Source: Actinoplanes palleronii | Lineage (GTDB): Bacteria; Actinomycetota; Actinomycetes; Mycobacteriales; Micromonosporaceae | Assembly: GCF_016862315.1 (NCBI RefSeq) | Contig: NZ_BOMS01000009.1 | Location: 62,001-126,000, forward strand | DNA: 64,000 nt | Direction: 5' to 3' | Shown: positions 18,536 through 28,027 of the stretch, piece by piece | Position numbering within the stretch: position 1 is the first letter of the stretch | Layout: the number at the start of each line of letters is the position of its first letter | Translations under genes and position numbers: made by a program | Notes under the pieces: model-generated | Databases searched by the model: none | What the model saw: the letters and a program-made list of their open reading frames with translations, nothing else | What the model was told of the DNA's origin: nothing

Positions 18536-18892
18536 ATGACCGACCAACGCACCACGGTGGATGTCCTCTCGTTGGAGGATTTCCACGACACACTCACCGC
18601 CCGGCTGGCCGAGGCCGAGTTCGTGCTGCGCCAGCTCGACAACGAGCTGGCGTGCCGGCCACCGCAGCTGGGCGAGTTCGCCGACGCGAACGCCGGCGCC
18701 AAGCGGTACAACGAGTTGCTGCAGGAGCACCGTTCCCGGGCGCTGAGCCTGCGGGCGGCGATCGTGGCCGCCAAGGAGGCGACCACCACGATCATCGCGA
18801 ACTACAGCACCACGGAGGCGCGCAACCGCGCCAACGCCGAGGCCATCGGCTCGGCCCTCACCGGTGTCTACACGGCCCTGGAGGGCGAGTAA
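18536..18892 (+). CDS. Small ESX secretion partner with NYxxxE motif (PE/EsxB-like)
   Basis: 118 aa, almost entirely helical (LSLEDFHDTLTARLAEAEF..., then LLQEHRSRALSLRAAIVAAK). The second helix carries NYSTTEARNR; Y90 and E94 form the YxxxE export signal, closely matching NYDRAEERNA of the 6400 product. The ATG at 18536 is preceded by GGGGATGACGCG; an in-frame ATG at 18503 is less likely. The stop (TAA) and the ATG of the next gene share one base (TAATG), so translation of the two is coupled and a 1:1 complex is likely. Confidence 0.8.
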   Translation: MTDQRTTVDVLSLEDFHDTLTARLAEAEFVLRQLDNELACRPPQLGEFADANAGAKRYNELLQEHRSRALSLRAAIVAAKEATTTIIANYSTTEARNRANAEAIGSALTGVYTALEGE

Positions 18893-20190
18893 TGGCTGAC
18901 GAGTTCTACGCCAAGTACGAGGGCGTGAGCCACGAGAAGTTGTACAACGACCTCAAGGCCGGCGACCCGGGCCAGATCGACGGCCTGGCCGCCAAGTGGT
19001 CGGCGATGACGAGCACACTGGCCGACCTGGCCCGGGCCCTCGACACCGATCTGGGCAAGCTCTCCGGGTCGTGGGACAGCACCGGTGGCGCCGAGTTCAA
19101 GCAGCGGCTGTCGCTGGTGTCCGGGCACGCCCAGACGCTGAGCGAGGAGTACCAGCGGTTCGGCACCGGGCTCACCGAGCAGGCCGCCGTGCTGCGCTCG
19201 GCACAGGCCAAGGCCGAGGACCCGGCGGAGACCGACGACAACGACAAGGCGATCTCCGGGGCGTTCAAGGGCGGCCTGGTCGGTGGCGCGCCCGGCGCGC
19301 TGATCGGCAGCATCTACGGTCGTCAGCAGGACAAGGCCGAGCAGGACAAGGCGCACAACCGCATGATCGAGCTGGTCGCGGGCCTGGCGGCGTCCTACCA
19401 GACGGCCGAGGGCTCGACGTGGGCGCCGCCGCTGAAGCCGGTCGACCCGGGCCTGCCGCGCAGCATCAACGACGACGGCTACAAGGCGACGTCGGTCGGC
19501 ACGTCCGCCGCGGTCAGCAGCGCCGGGTCCACCGGGCTCGGCGGGCTGAAGTCCGAGCGCACCATCGCCACGCCGACGCACGCCTCGACCGGGCCGGACA
19601 TCGGCACCGGTGGCGGCGGTGACCACGCGACGACCTCACCCACCCTGGGTGTCGGCGACGAGCCGCCCGGCACCGGCCTGGCCGGCGCCGGTGGTGGCGG
19701 CGGCACGACCGGTCCGGGCACCAGCCCGGGTCTGATCACGGCCGGCGGTGGCTCCTCGCTGACCGGTGGCAGCGGCAACGGCTGGCTCGCGGCCGGTGGC
19801 GGGCTCGCGCTCGCCGCCGGTCTGGTCGGTGGCGCCGCGCTGCTCACCAACGGCTCCTCGGGCGCCGGTGTGCAGGGCGCCAACCCGCCCGGCGGCCGGT
19901 CGATGTCGGCCGGTGGCAGTGGCGGCGGGCGTGGCGGCGAGACTGCTCGCGCGTCGTCGTCCGGCGGTCACGGCGCCGGCAACGGGCCCGGTGCCGGTCG
20001 CGGGACGGCCGGTGACCTGGGTGTCCGGGACGGCTTGCACGGCAAGGGCGGCCAGGCCGCGGGCAACGCCGCCGGGCGTGGCGCGGGCCGGGGCGACGAG
20101 GACGAGGCCGACGAGCGCACCACCTGGCTGACCGAGGACGAGATGGTGTGGGGTGGCAGCAACGCCGCTCCCCCGGTTCTGGGCGGCTGA
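18892..20190 (+). CDS. Large glycine-rich ESX substrate (PPE/WXG-like) with acidic-Trp tail
   Basis: 432 aa. The ATG at 18892 overlaps the previous stop, with GGAGGG six bases upstream. The N-terminal ~190 residues are helical with a WXG-like turn, W61-D-S. A glycine-rich patch (AFKGGLVGGAPGALIGSIYG) lies near 125-150. Residues about 190-400 are low-complexity Gly/Ser/Thr with one hydrophobic stretch (WLAAGGGLALAAGLVGGAALL) that could be a membrane helix. The end, ERTTWLTEDEMVWG...PPVLGG, matches the tail of the 5045 product. It is the probable partner of the 18536 product. Not an EccA or Esp protein; the extracellular role is unknown. Confidence 0.8.
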   Translation: MADEFYAKYEGVSHEKLYNDLKAGDPGQIDGLAAKWSAMTSTLADLARALDTDLGKLSGSWDSTGGAEFKQRLSLVSGHAQTLSEEYQRFGTGLTEQAAVLRSAQAKAEDPAETDDNDKAISGAFKGGLVGGAPGALIGSIYGRQQDKAEQDKAHNRMIELVAGLAASYQTAEGSTWAPPLKPVDPGLPRSINDDGYKATSVGTSAAVSSAGSTGLGGLKSERTIATPTHASTGPDIGTGGGGDHATTSPTLGVGDEPPGTGLAGAGGGGGTTGPGTSPGLITAGGGSSLTGGSGNGWLAAGGGLALAAGLVGGAALLTNGSSGAGVQGANPPGGRSMSAGGSGGGRGGETARASSSGGHGAGNGPGAGRGTAGDLGVRDGLHGKGGQAAGNAAGRGAGRGDEDEADERTTWLTEDEMVWGGSNAAPPVLGG

Positions 20191-20208
20191 CCAGGCTGTT
20201 CGTACGGT

Positions 20209-20245
20209 AAAAGGCTCGTCCGCATCTGCTGCGGGCGAGCCTTTT
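20209..20245. terminator. Bidirectional intrinsic terminator
   Basis: A 16-bp stem with one G-U-type pair, aaaaggctcgtccgca (20209-20224) and tgcgggcgagcctttt (20230-20245), loop tctgc. It has A-runs and T-runs at either end, so it works in both directions between convergent stops at 20190 and 20250. Confidence 0.85.
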
Positions 20246-20249
20246 CCGG

Positions 20250-21491
20250 TCAGAGCGACAGCAGCTCGGACACCTGCGGCGAGTAGGTGTCGTAGAGGAC
20301 CAGGGCGGCCGCACCGATCACGGCGGCACCCGGGCCGAGCGGCGACAGTTCCACCTTCACCGTACGAATACGACGGGCCAGCGTGCGGGTCGCCAGCGCC
20401 CGTTCCGCCGCGCTCCGGAACCGGTCCTCGATGTGCCGCAGGCCGTGCCCGCCGAGCACGAACAGGTCCACGTCGACCACGTTAGCGACGTTGACCACCG
20501 CGGTGGCCAGCCGCTCGGCGGCCGCCTCGATGATCTCCACGGCCAGTGGCTCGCCGTCGGCCGCGGCCAGGCGCAGCGCGTCGTAGTCCACCGAGGCCGG
20601 GTCGTCCTCGAACAGCTTCGCGAGCCGGGATTTCCGGCCGGCCCCCGCGGCCAGCCGGCGCCGGGTCTCGCCGACCAGGGCGGCCGGGCTGATCAGGCTC
20701 TCCAGGCAGCCCCGGTTGCCGCAGTAGCAGGGCGGACCGACCTCCTGCACCGAGGTGTGCCCGAACTCGGCGGCGTTCATCGATCCACCGCGGTAGATCT
20801 GGTGGCTGAGGATGAGGCCGCCACCGATGCCGGCGCCGAAGAAGAAGTACGCGAAGTTGCCCACCCCGCGCCCGGCGCCCGCCCAGCGTTCGCCGATCGC
20901 CGCCGCGGTCGCGTCGTTGTCCAGGGTGACCGGCATGCCGGTCGCCTCGACCAGCATCTTCTTCAGCGGCACCCGGCCCCAGGTGGGCAGCAGCGGGGGC
21001 ACCACCAGGATGCCCAGGGACTGGTCGATCGGTCCCGGGGTGGCCAGGCCCAGGCCGAGCACCTGGTCGCGCCGCAGGCCGGCCGCGGCGAGCACCTCGC
21101 CGACGATCTCGGCCACCGCCTCGGTGATCCGTTCCGGGTCGGCGTCCGGCGGGGTGGGCCGCTGCATGGTGACCAGTGGCTGGCCCAGCAGGTCGACCAC
21201 CACGCAGGTGATCTGGACCGGGTCGAAGTGCACACCGACCGCGAGACCGGCGGCCGCGTTGATCCGCAGCCGGGTCCGGGGTTTGCCGCCGGAGGACGAC
21301 TCGGCGCCGTCCTCCCGGACTATGCCGTCACCGATGAGCCGGCGGACGATACTGGACACGGTCTGCGGGGTGAGACCGGTGAGCTGGGCGATCTCCACAC
21401 GGCTTATGCCGTCGGCGTGCTGGATCTGGTCGAGTACGACCGCTTGGTTGTACTGACCGACCTTTGGAAGATTCGTCCCTGTTCGTCGCAC
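20250..21491 (-). CDS. ROK-family transcriptional repressor (XylR/NagC type)
   Basis: 413 aa. GTG 21491 is preceded by GGAGG seven bases upstream. The N-terminal ~75 residues are a winged helix ([24 protein letters not shown]). The rest is a ROK sugar-kinase-like domain: GLGLATPGP, the phosphate loop region GAGIGGGLI, a substrate-binding EFGH, and the zinc motif [10 protein letters not shown]. It is divergent from the sugar ABC transporter at 21704, which it probably represses in the absence of its sugar; the dyad at 21545-21563 in the shared region is a candidate operator. The inducer could be xylose, arabinose or another monosaccharide carried by the transporter. Confidence 0.9.
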   Translation of the reverse strand: MRRTGTNLPKVGQYNQAVVLDQIQHADGISRVEIAQLTGLTPQTVSSIVRRLIGDGIVREDGAESSSGGKPRTRLRINAAAGLAVGVHFDPVQITCVVVDLLGQPLVTMQRPTPPDADPERITEAVAEIVGEVLAAAGLRRDQVLGLGLATPGPIDQSLGILVVPPLLPTWGRVPLKKMLVEATGMPVTLDNDATAAAIGERWAGAGRGVGNFAYFFFGAGIGGGLILSHQIYRGGSMNAAEFGHTSVQEVGPPCYCGNRGCLESLISPAALVGETRRRLAAGAGRKSRLAKLFEDDPASVDYDALRLAAADGEPLAVEIIEAAAERLATAVVNVANVVDVDLFVLGGHGLRHIEDRFRSAAERALATRTLARRIRTVKVELSPLGPGAAVIGAAALVLYDTYSPQVSELLSL

Positions 21492-21536
21492 GCGCGAGCC
21501 TCCATCGAGCTGTTACCAACATGATGCCGCCTCGCG

Positions 21537-21566
21537 TTGACTTAGTAAAACAATTGGATTTACAGT
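21537..21566 (+). promoter_or_regulatory. Promoter with overlapping dyad, candidate ROK operator
   Basis: TTGACT (21537-21542) is a good -35, and a TTTACA-like box about 17 bp downstream is a weak -10. Between and over them lies a 19-bp imperfect palindrome, GTAAA...CAATTG...TTTAC (21545-21563). It is unusually A/T-rich for this genome and sits upstream of the ABC transporter operon, next to a ROK gene. A repressor bound here would block RNA polymerase. The next 140 bp to the start codon is untranslated leader without another recognised feature. Confidence 0.55.
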
Positions 21567-21703
21567 CCCGGCACAAGAAAGTTTCCGTCTCGAAAAGACG
21601 GGGCCAGGCTCGAGTAGAGCTACCCCGGCTGCTTCGACAGCTGCACGAGCCCAGCCGCCCCCGGGCGGATGACGGTCTTCGTCTGGCACCCCTGGAGGCG
21701 AAC

Positions 21704-23251
21704 ATGGGCGGCGCTCCGCCGTTGCTGGAGATGCGAGGCATCACCAAGGAGTTCCCCGGCGTCAAGGCGCTGTCGAACGTCAACCTGGTGGTCGGCTCCG
21801 GCGAAATCCACGCGATCTGCGGGGAGAACGGTGCTGGGAAGTCGACGCTGATGAAGGTGCTCAGCGGCGTCTACCCGTACGGCTCCTACAGCGGATCGAT
21901 CCTGTACCAGGGTGCGGAGACCAAGTTCTCCGACATCCGGGCCAGCGAGAACGCCGGCATCGTGATCATTCACCAGGAGCTCGCGCTGGTGCCCGGCATG
22001 TCCATCACCGAGAACATCTTCCTCGGCAACGAGCCGCGCCGGTTCGGCCGGATCGACTGGCAGGCCGCGAACCGTCAGGCCCTCGAGCTGATGGCCCGGG
22101 TCGGGCTCAGCGAGGACCCGGACACCCTGATCAAGGACATCGGCGTCGGCAAGCAGCAGCTCGTCGAGATCGCCAAGGCGTTCGCCAAGGACGTCAAGCT
22201 CCTCATCCTGGACGAGCCGACCGCCGCGCTGAACGAGAACGACTCGCAGCACCTGCTGGACCTGCTGCGCGGGTTCCGGTCGCGCGGCATCACCTCGATC
22301 ATGATCTCGCACAAGCTGAACGAGATCGAGGCGGTCGCCGACTCGATCACGATCCTGCGCGACGGCAAGTCGATCGAGACGATCGACGTCAAGGGCGAGG
22401 GCGCCGACGAGGACCGGATCGTGCGCGGCATGGTCGGCCGTGACCTCAACAGCCGGTTCCCCGACCACGAGCCGAAGATCGGCGAGGTGTTCTTCGAGGT
22501 CCGCGACTGGACGGTCCGGCACCCGATCTCCGCCGACCGGCTGGTCTGCAAGAACTCGAACTTCACCGTGCGGCGCGGCGAGATCGTCGGCTTCGCCGGT
22601 CTGATGGGCGCCGGCCGCACCGAGCTGGCGATGAGCATCTTCGGCCGGTCCTACGGCGTCTTCCTCGATGGCACGATCATCAAGGACGGCAAAGAGGTCA
22701 AGCTCAAGAACGTCTCGGACGCCATCGCGAACGGCCTGGCGTACGTCAGCGAGGACCGCAAGGCAGTCGGCCTGAACCTGCTCGACGACATCAAGACCTC
22801 GGTCGTCGCCGCCAAGCTCTCCAAGATCACCAAGCACGGTGTCCTGGACGAGGCGGCCGAGTACCAGCAGGCCGAGGAGTACCGCAAGAACCTGCGGATC
22901 AAGACCCCGACCGTAGATGAGGGGGTCACCAAGCTCTCCGGTGGCAACCAGCAGAAGGTCGTCCTGGCGAAGTGGATGTTCACCGACCCGGACCTGCTGA
23001 TCCTCGACGAGCCGACCCGTGGCATCGACGTCGGCGCGAAGTACGAGATCTACGGCATCATCCAGCGGCTCGCCGACGAGGGTAAGGGCGTCATCGTCAT
23101 CTCCTCCGAGCTGCCCGAGTTGATCGGGCTCTGCGACCGCATCTACACCGTGTTCGAAGGCTCGATCACCGGCGAGATCGCCCGGCGTGACGCCGCACCC
23201 GAACTCCTCATGAAGCAGATGACCTCGATGAAGAAGCTGGCCACGTCATGA
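21704..23251 (+). CDS. Monosaccharide ABC transporter ATP-binding protein (MmsA/XylG/GguA type)
   Basis: 515 aa with two fused ABC domains. The ATG at 21704 follows GGAGG by five bases; the frame upstream is leader. Domain 1 has Walker [10 protein letters not shown], signature [12 protein letters not shown] and Walker [12 protein letters not shown]. Domain 2 has a degenerate P-loop ([12 protein letters not shown]), signature LSGGNQQKV and Walker [13 protein letters not shown]. This asymmetry is standard for the CUT2 family. It energises uptake through the permease encoded by the next gene, whose ATG overlaps this stop (ATGA). Part of an ATPase-permease-binding protein operon probably controlled by the ROK protein at 20250. 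Confidence 0.95.
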   Translation: MGGAPPLLEMRGITKEFPGVKALSNVNLVVGSGEIHAICGENGAGKSTLMKVLSGVYPYGSYSGSILYQGAETKFSDIRASENAGIVIIHQELALVPGMSITENIFLGNEPRRFGRIDWQAANRQALELMARVGLSEDPDTLIKDIGVGKQQLVEIAKAFAKDVKLLILDEPTAALNENDSQHLLDLLRGFRSRGITSIMISHKLNEIEAVADSITILRDGKSIETIDVKGEGADEDRIVRGMVGRDLNSRFPDHEPKIGEVFFEVRDWTVRHPISADRLVCKNSNFTVRRGEIVGFAGLMGAGRTELAMSIFGRSYGVFLDGTIIKDGKEVKLKNVSDAIANGLAYVSEDRKAVGLNLLDDIKTSVVAAKLSKITKHGVLDEAAEYQQAEEYRKNLRIKTPTVDEGVTKLSGGNQQKVVLAKWMFTDPDLLILDEPTRGIDVGAKYEIYGIIQRLADEGKGVIVISSELPELIGLCDRIYTVFEGSITGEIARRDAAPELLMKQMTSMKKLATS

Positions 23252-24552
23252 GCCGATTTAAAGAATTGCAGAAGAACCTGTTCGGGGGCGGTACCTCGAA
23301 CGCACGCCAGTTCGGGATGATCTTCACGCTGCTGGCGATCATCGTGTTCTTCCAGGTGAAGACGGACGGGCTGACGCTCACCTCCGGCAACCTGATCGCG
23401 CTGACCCAGCAGTACGCGTACATCTCGATCCTGTCCATCGGCATGCTGATGGTGATCGTGGCCGGCCACATCGACCTGTCGGTCGGCTCAGTCGCCGCGT
23501 TCACCGGCATCATCGTGGCCAAGGCGATCACCGAGCACGACGTGCCGTGGCCGCTGGGCATCCTGCTCGGCCTGGTCGTCGGCGCGGCAATCGGCGCGTG
23601 GCAGGGCTTCTGGGTGGCGTACGTCGGCGTACCGGCGTTCATCGTCACGCTGGCCGGCATGCTGCTGTTCCGCGGTGGTAACCAGTACATCGGCGACGCC
23701 AGCACGGTGCCGGTGCCGGAGGGCTTCCGGGAGATCGGCTCCGGCTACCTCCCGGAGTTCGGCCCGAACACCGGGTACAACAACTGGACCCTGATCCTCG
23801 GCCTGCTCGCCTGCCTCGCGGTGATCTGGCGGGAGCTGCGCGCCCGGCAGGTCCGGCAGCAGATGGTCGGCGCCGAGCCCAGCCCGCTGTGGATCGCGAT
23901 CCTGCGGATGGCCCTGATGGTCGCCGTCATCGTCTTCGCGACGCTGCGCTTCGCCGGTGGCCGGGTCGGCACCAGTTTCCCCATCTCGGGCATCATTCTG
24001 GCCGTTCTGGTGATCGCGTACTCGTTCTACACGCGGAACACTTCAGGTGGCCGGCACATCTACGCGGTGGGTGGCAACTCCCGCGCCGCCGAGCTGTCCG
24101 GCGTCAAGCTCCGCCGGGTCAACTTCTACGTCATGATGAACATGTCGGTCCTGGCCGCTCTGGCCGGCATGATCTTCGTGGCCCGGTCCGCGGCCTCCGG
24201 CCCGCAGGACGGCAACGGCTGGGAACTCGACGCGATCGCCGCCGTCTTCATCGGTGGCGCGGCAGTCGCCGGTGGCCTCGGCACGATCAGCGGCGCCATC
24301 GTCGGTGGTCTGGTCATGGCAGTGCTGAACAACGGCCTGCAGCTGATCGGCACCGGCTCCGACAAGGTCCAGATCATCAAGGGTCTGTTCCTGCTCGGCG
24401 CGGTCGCCCTGGACGTCTACAACAAGAAGCAGGGCAAGTTCTCGATCGTCGGTGCGTTGACGAAACCGTTCCGCCGCGACGAGCCGGCCACCCCGGCCGC
24501 GGCGCCGGTCGTCGAGCACGTCGCCGACGACAAGACCCCCGCTTCCAACTGA
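23248..24552 (+). CDS. Monosaccharide ABC transporter permease (MmsB/XylH/GguB type)
   Basis: 434 aa with about ten hydrophobic segments. The start overlaps the ATPase stop by four bases. The family motif [13 protein letters not shown] lies near residue 73, GGNQYIG near 147, and the C-terminal region has [22 protein letters not shown], all typical of CUT2 permeases. The long loop before [19 protein letters not shown] (the EAA-like coupling helix for the ATPase) is characteristic of the XylH/GguB subgroup. The last ~30 residues are cytoplasmic and Pro/Ala-rich. Confidence 0.95.
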   Translation: MSRFKELQKNLFGGGTSNARQFGMIFTLLAIIVFFQVKTDGLTLTSGNLIALTQQYAYISILSIGMLMVIVAGHIDLSVGSVAAFTGIIVAKAITEHDVPWPLGILLGLVVGAAIGAWQGFWVAYVGVPAFIVTLAGMLLFRGGNQYIGDASTVPVPEGFREIGSGYLPEFGPNTGYNNWTLILGLLACLAVIWRELRARQVRQQMVGAEPSPLWIAILRMALMVAVIVFATLRFAGGRVGTSFPISGIILAVLVIAYSFYTRNTSGGRHIYAVGGNSRAAELSGVKLRRVNFYVMMNMSVLAALAGMIFVARSAASGPQDGNGWELDAIAAVFIGGAAVAGGLGTISGAIVGGLVMAVLNNGLQLIGTGSDKVQIIKGLFLLGAVALDVYNKKQGKFSIVGALTKPFRRDEPATPAAAPVVEHVADDKTPASN

Positions 24553-24597
24553 CTTCTCTCACTCCCAGATTAAAGAAACAGAAGGGTCTACCGCACC

Positions 24598-25713
24598 ATG
24601 AGCAAATTCTTCACCCGGAGCCTGGCCGTCAGCACGGCCGCTCTGCTCGCCCTCGGTCTCGCCGCCTGTGGTGGTAGCGACCGTGACGGCGACACCGGCA
24701 CCGACACCGGTACCGCCGCCAAGGGCTTCGCCAAGGACGCCCTGATCGGCGTGGCGCTGCCGTCGAAGACCTCGGAGAACTGGGTCCTCGCGGGTGACCT
24801 GTTCACCAACGGCCTCAAGACCGCCGGCTTCCAGTCCGACGTGCAGTACGCCGGTGCGTCGACGACCGTCGCCGACCAGCAGGCGCAGATCACCGCCATG
24901 GTGACCAAGGGTGCCAAGGTCATCATCATCGGCGCGACCGACGCCGCGCAGCTGTCGACCCAGGTCACCGCGGCCAAGGCCGCCGGCGCGACCGTGATCG
25001 CCTACGACCGGCTGATCACGAACACCAAGGACGTCGACTACTACATCGCGTTCGACAACTTCAAGGTCGGCCAGCTCCAGGGCCAGGCCCTGCTGGACGG
25101 CATGAAGGCCAAGAAGCCGACCGGCCCGTGGACCGTCGAGCTGTTCTCCGGCTCGCCGGACGACAACAACGCCGGTGTCTTCTTCAACGGTGCGATGGAC
25201 GTCCTCAAGCCGCTGATCGACAAGGGTGACGTCGTCGTCGGCTCCGGCCAGAAGGACGTCAAGCAGACCGCCATCCAGGGCTGGAAGGCCGAGGGTGCGC
25301 AGTCGCGCATGGACTCGCTGCTGACCTCGACCTACAACGGTGCCAAGACCCTCGACGGCGTCCTCTCGCCGAACGACACCCTGGCCCGCGCCATCATCAC
25401 CTCGGTCAAGGCCGCCGGCAAGCCGATCCCGGTCGTCACCGGTCAGGACTCCGAGGTCGAGTCGGTCAAGTCGATCATGGCTGGCGAGCAGTACTCCACC
25501 ATCAACAAGGACACCCGCACCCTGGTGGCCGAGAGCATCAAGATGGTCCAGGCCCTGCAGACCGGTGCCGAGCCGACCGTCAACGACACCAAGTCGTACG
25601 ACAACGGTTCCAAGGTCGTCCCGGCCTACCTGCTCCCCCCGGTCATCGTGACCAAGGCGAACGCTGCCGAGGCCTACGCGAACGACCCGAAGCTGTCCGC
25701 GCTCACCAAGTAA
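24598..25713 (+). CDS. chvE: Monosaccharide-binding lipoprotein (ChvE/XylF type)
   Basis: 371 aa. Lipoprotein signal with lipobox LAAC (C24) then GGSDRDG, so the mature protein is membrane-anchored outside the cell. It is a periplasmic-binding-protein-1 fold with segments typical of ChvE-like proteins: VALPSKTSENWVLAG, KVIIIGATDAAQLS, AYDRLITNT, VELFSGSPDDNNAG and TGQDSEVESVKSI. ChvE relatives bind arabinose, galactose, xylose or glucose, so the sugar cannot be named. It is third in the transporter operon, 45 bp after the permease, and is followed by a strong terminator. Confidence 0.93.
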   Translation: MSKFFTRSLAVSTAALLALGLAACGGSDRDGDTGTDTGTAAKGFAKDALIGVALPSKTSENWVLAGDLFTNGLKTAGFQSDVQYAGASTTVADQQAQITAMVTKGAKVIIIGATDAAQLSTQVTAAKAAGATVIAYDRLITNTKDVDYYIAFDNFKVGQLQGQALLDGMKAKKPTGPWTVELFSGSPDDNNAGVFFNGAMDVLKPLIDKGDVVVGSGQKDVKQTAIQGWKAEGAQSRMDSLLTSTYNGAKTLDGVLSPNDTLARAIITSVKAAGKPIPVVTGQDSEVESVKSIMAGEQYSTINKDTRTLVAESIKMVQALQTGAEPTVNDTKSYDNGSKVVPAYLLPPVIVTKANAAEAYANDPKLSALTK

Positions 25714-25730
25714 TTCCCGGTTAGCGACTG

Positions 25731-25761
25731 CGGGTGTCCCCGGCTCTGCCGGGGGCACCCG
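25731..25761 (+). terminator. Terminator after the sugar transporter operon
   Basis: A 13-bp stem with one wobble pair, cgggtgtccccgg (25731-25743) and ccgggggcacccg (25749-25761), loop ctctg, starting 18 bp after the stop of the binding-protein gene. Confidence 0.8.
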
Positions 25762-25768
25762 TTCGCTG

Positions 25769-25810
25769 TTTGCGACACCACCAGAGGGATTTGCGATACC
25801 ACCAGAAGGA
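25769..25810 (+). repeat. Two 21-bp tandem repeats upstream of a ROK gene
   Basis: Units 25769-25789 and 25790-25810 both read tttgcga-accaccaga-gga, differing at two positions. The 21-bp period is two helical turns, placing both copies on the same DNA face. The second copy ends in the AAGGA of the ribosome-binding site of the gene at 25817, so a protein bound here would affect that gene directly. Confidence 0.7.
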
Positions 25811-25816
25811 GACGTC

Positions 25817-26848
25817 GTGTCCGTCCCTCACCAGGAGGCGGTGCGCCGGCGGAACCTGGGCGCGGTGCTGCGCTACGTGCACCTGCGAGGTGCCACCTCA
25901 CGCGCCGAACTGACCAGCGAACTGGGACTCAACCGCAGCACCATCGGCGCGCTCGCCGCCGAGCTGACCGCCGTCGGGCTGGTCCATGAGGGCGCGCCCC
26001 GGGCCAGCGGCCGCGCCGGGCGCCCGTCACCGGTGGTGCGCACCAACGCCGCCGGCTTCTCCGCGTACGCGCTGACCGTCGAGGCAGGCCGGCTGCGCGC
26101 CGCCCGGATCGGGCTCGGCGGCGACATCCTGGACAGCCGGACCGTCGCCCGGCCGTCCGGAAACGATCTGACCGCCACGCTCACCGGGCTGGCCCGCGAG
26201 CTGCGCCCCGCCGACGGCAGCGTCCCGCTCGGCTGTGCCGTCGCGGTGGTGGGAACGGACCGCGACCCGGCCCTGGGAGAGACCCTCGGCGAGGCCCTGG
26301 GCCTCGATCACCCGGCCCAGGTCGGCAACCTCGCCGACCTCGCGGCGCTCGCCGAACACACCCGCGGCGCGGCGGTCGGCGTCGACGACGTCATCCACCT
26401 GCACGGCGACGACGGCATCAGCGCCGGACTGATCATCGGTGGCCGCGGGTTCACCGGCCACAACGGCATCGGCGCCCAGGCCGGCCACATGGTGGTCAAC
26501 CCGGACGGCCACCCGTGCCGCTGCGGGCACCGGGGCTGCTGGGAGGCCGAGATCAGCGCCGCGGCCGGCGATCGGGCCCGCGCGGCACTCTGGCTGGGTC
26601 ACGGCCTCGCCAACCTGGTCAACATCCTCAACCCGGGCGCCGTCGTCTTCGGCGGCACGCTGGCCGGCCTCTACCGCGACGGCCACGACCAGGTCCGCGG
26701 CCGCCTGCACGCGTCCGCCCTGCCGGCCTGCCGCGCCGGCCTGCGGCTGAGCGTCGCCCTGCTCGGCGACGACGCCCCGCTGATCGGCGCCGCCGAGCTG
26801 GCCTTCGAACGCCTCCTCAGCGATCCGCTGAACACCGCCGCCGCCTGA
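25817..26848 (+). CDS. ROK-family regulator
   Basis: 343 aa from GTG 25817, with AAGGAG seven bases upstream. Winged helix in the first ~70 residues (ATSRAELTSELGLNRSTIGALAAEL), then a ROK domain with GHMVVNPDGHPCRCGHRGCWE, the conserved zinc-binding CxCGxxGCxE motif. The domain is shorter and more divergent than in the 20250 protein: the sugar-kinase segment normally reading NDANAAALAEH is NLADLAALAEH here, so kinase activity is unlikely and ligand binding may differ. It is followed by the convergent LacI gene; the intergenic 76 bp has no clear hairpin. Its targets are unknown; the tandem repeats at 25769 suggest autoregulation. Confidence 0.85.
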   Translation: MSVPHQEAVRRRNLGAVLRYVHLRGATSRAELTSELGLNRSTIGALAAELTAVGLVHEGAPRASGRAGRPSPVVRTNAAGFSAYALTVEAGRLRAARIGLGGDILDSRTVARPSGNDLTATLTGLARELRPADGSVPLGCAVAVVGTDRDPALGETLGEALGLDHPAQVGNLADLAALAEHTRGAAVGVDDVIHLHGDDGISAGLIIGGRGFTGHNGIGAQAGHMVVNPDGHPCRCGHRGCWEAEISAAAGDRARAALWLGHGLANLVNILNPGAVVFGGTLAGLYRDGHDQVRGRLHASALPACRAGLRLSVALLGDDAPLIGAAELAFERLLSDPLNTAAA

Positions 26849-26924
26849 CGACCCGGCCTCCGGTCGCGGTGATCCGCCGACCATAAAGACCCATTGTGTA
26901 CGGTGTGGAGCCGCCGTCCCGGCC

Positions 26925-27968
26925 CTATCCGGGGCGTCGGCCCGCCGGTTCCGGGCCGGGCACCGTGGAGTCGCGGACCACCAGGCGGCACGGTTCGCGC
27001 AGCACGCCGCGGGACGGGTGGCCCTCGATCGCCGCGAACAGGTGCCGGACCGCCGTCGCGCCCAGCTCCTCGAGGTTGAGGTCGACGGTGGTCAGCGGCG
27101 GGCGGCAGTCCGCGGCGAACTCGGTCCAGTTGTCGTAGCCGACCAGGGCCACGTCGTCCGGGATCCGGCGGCCGCGTTCGCGCAGGGTCTGTGCCACCCC
27201 GGCGGCGATCTGGTCGTTGCCGCAGAAGATCGCGTCGAGGCCGGGATGCGCGGCGAGCAGCCGGTGCGCGGCGAGCCGGCCCCAGCGCTGGGACCACTCG
27301 CCGTACCCGGGTTCGCCGCCGGCCAGCGGCAGGTCGTGCTCGGCCAGCACCGCGCGCAGCCCGGCCGCCCGGTCGCGGGCCGCCCGGTAGCCGCGCGGGC
27401 CGGTGATGTGCGCGATGCGGCGGCGACCGAGACTGATCAGATGGTCGGCGGCCAGCCGCGCACCGCCCTCGTCGTCGGCGATCACCGAGACGTCGTCGGG
27501 ATGCCCGGACTCGCCGTACGCGTAGACGACCGGGACCGGGAGGTTCCGCGGCAGCGCGGGCCGCAGGTCGTTGTTGTCGCCGACCACGATGAAGCCGTCC
27601 ACCTGCCGGGCCAGCAGCGTGGTGACGTAGTGCCGGCGCCGGGCGTCGTCGCCGCGGGCGTCGCAGAGCAGCACCGACATCCGCTCGTTGCCGAGGGCGT
27701 TCTCCGCGCCGAGCAGGATCGGGATCGAGAACCGGCCGCCGAGCTCGTCGGTGAGCAGGCCGATGGCCCGGGTACGGCCGGAGATCAGGCCGCGGGCGAG
27801 CGCGTTGGGGTGGAACGACAACTCGGCGGCGGCGTCCAGCACCCGCTGCCGGGTGGCCTCGGCGACCTGATCGCGGGCATTGAGCGCCTTCGACGCGGTG
27901 GCCACCGAACAGCCGGCCCGGCGGGCCACGTCGGCCAGGGTGATCGCCTCGGATCTTCGCCGTCCCAT
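26925..27968 (-). CDS. LacI-family transcriptional repressor
   Basis: 347 aa. ATG 27968 is chosen since AAAGG lies six bases upstream and the protein then begins, as usual, a few residues before the HTH (ITLADVARRAGCSVATASKALN). The effector domain is a periplasmic-binding-protein-like fold with GLLTDELGGRFSIPILLGAE, DGFIVVGDN, IFCGNDQIAAGVAQTLRERG and VALVGYDNW. It is divergent from the secreted hydrolase gene set at 28200-36164 and most likely represses it until a pentose or oligosaccharide inducer is present. Palindromes in the shared upstream region are candidate operators. Confidence 0.92.
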   Translation of the reverse strand: MGRRRSEAITLADVARRAGCSVATASKALNARDQVAEATRQRVLDAAAELSFHPNALARGLISGRTRAIGLLTDELGGRFSIPILLGAENALGNERMSVLLCDARGDDARRRHYVTTLLARQVDGFIVVGDNNDLRPALPRNLPVPVVYAYGESGHPDDVSVIADDEGGARLAADHLISLGRRRIAHITGPRGYRAARDRAAGLRAVLAEHDLPLAGGEPGYGEWSQRWGRLAAHRLLAAHPGLDAIFCGNDQIAAGVAQTLRERGRRIPDDVALVGYDNWTEFAADCRPPLTTVDLNLEELGATAVRHLFAAIEGHPSRGVLREPCRLVVRDSTVPGPEPAGRRPG

Positions 27969-28027
27969 CAACTGCCTTTCGGTGCCGGTCCTCTGTGGTT
28001 GCGGGGACGCTACCAGCACTATCGCCC

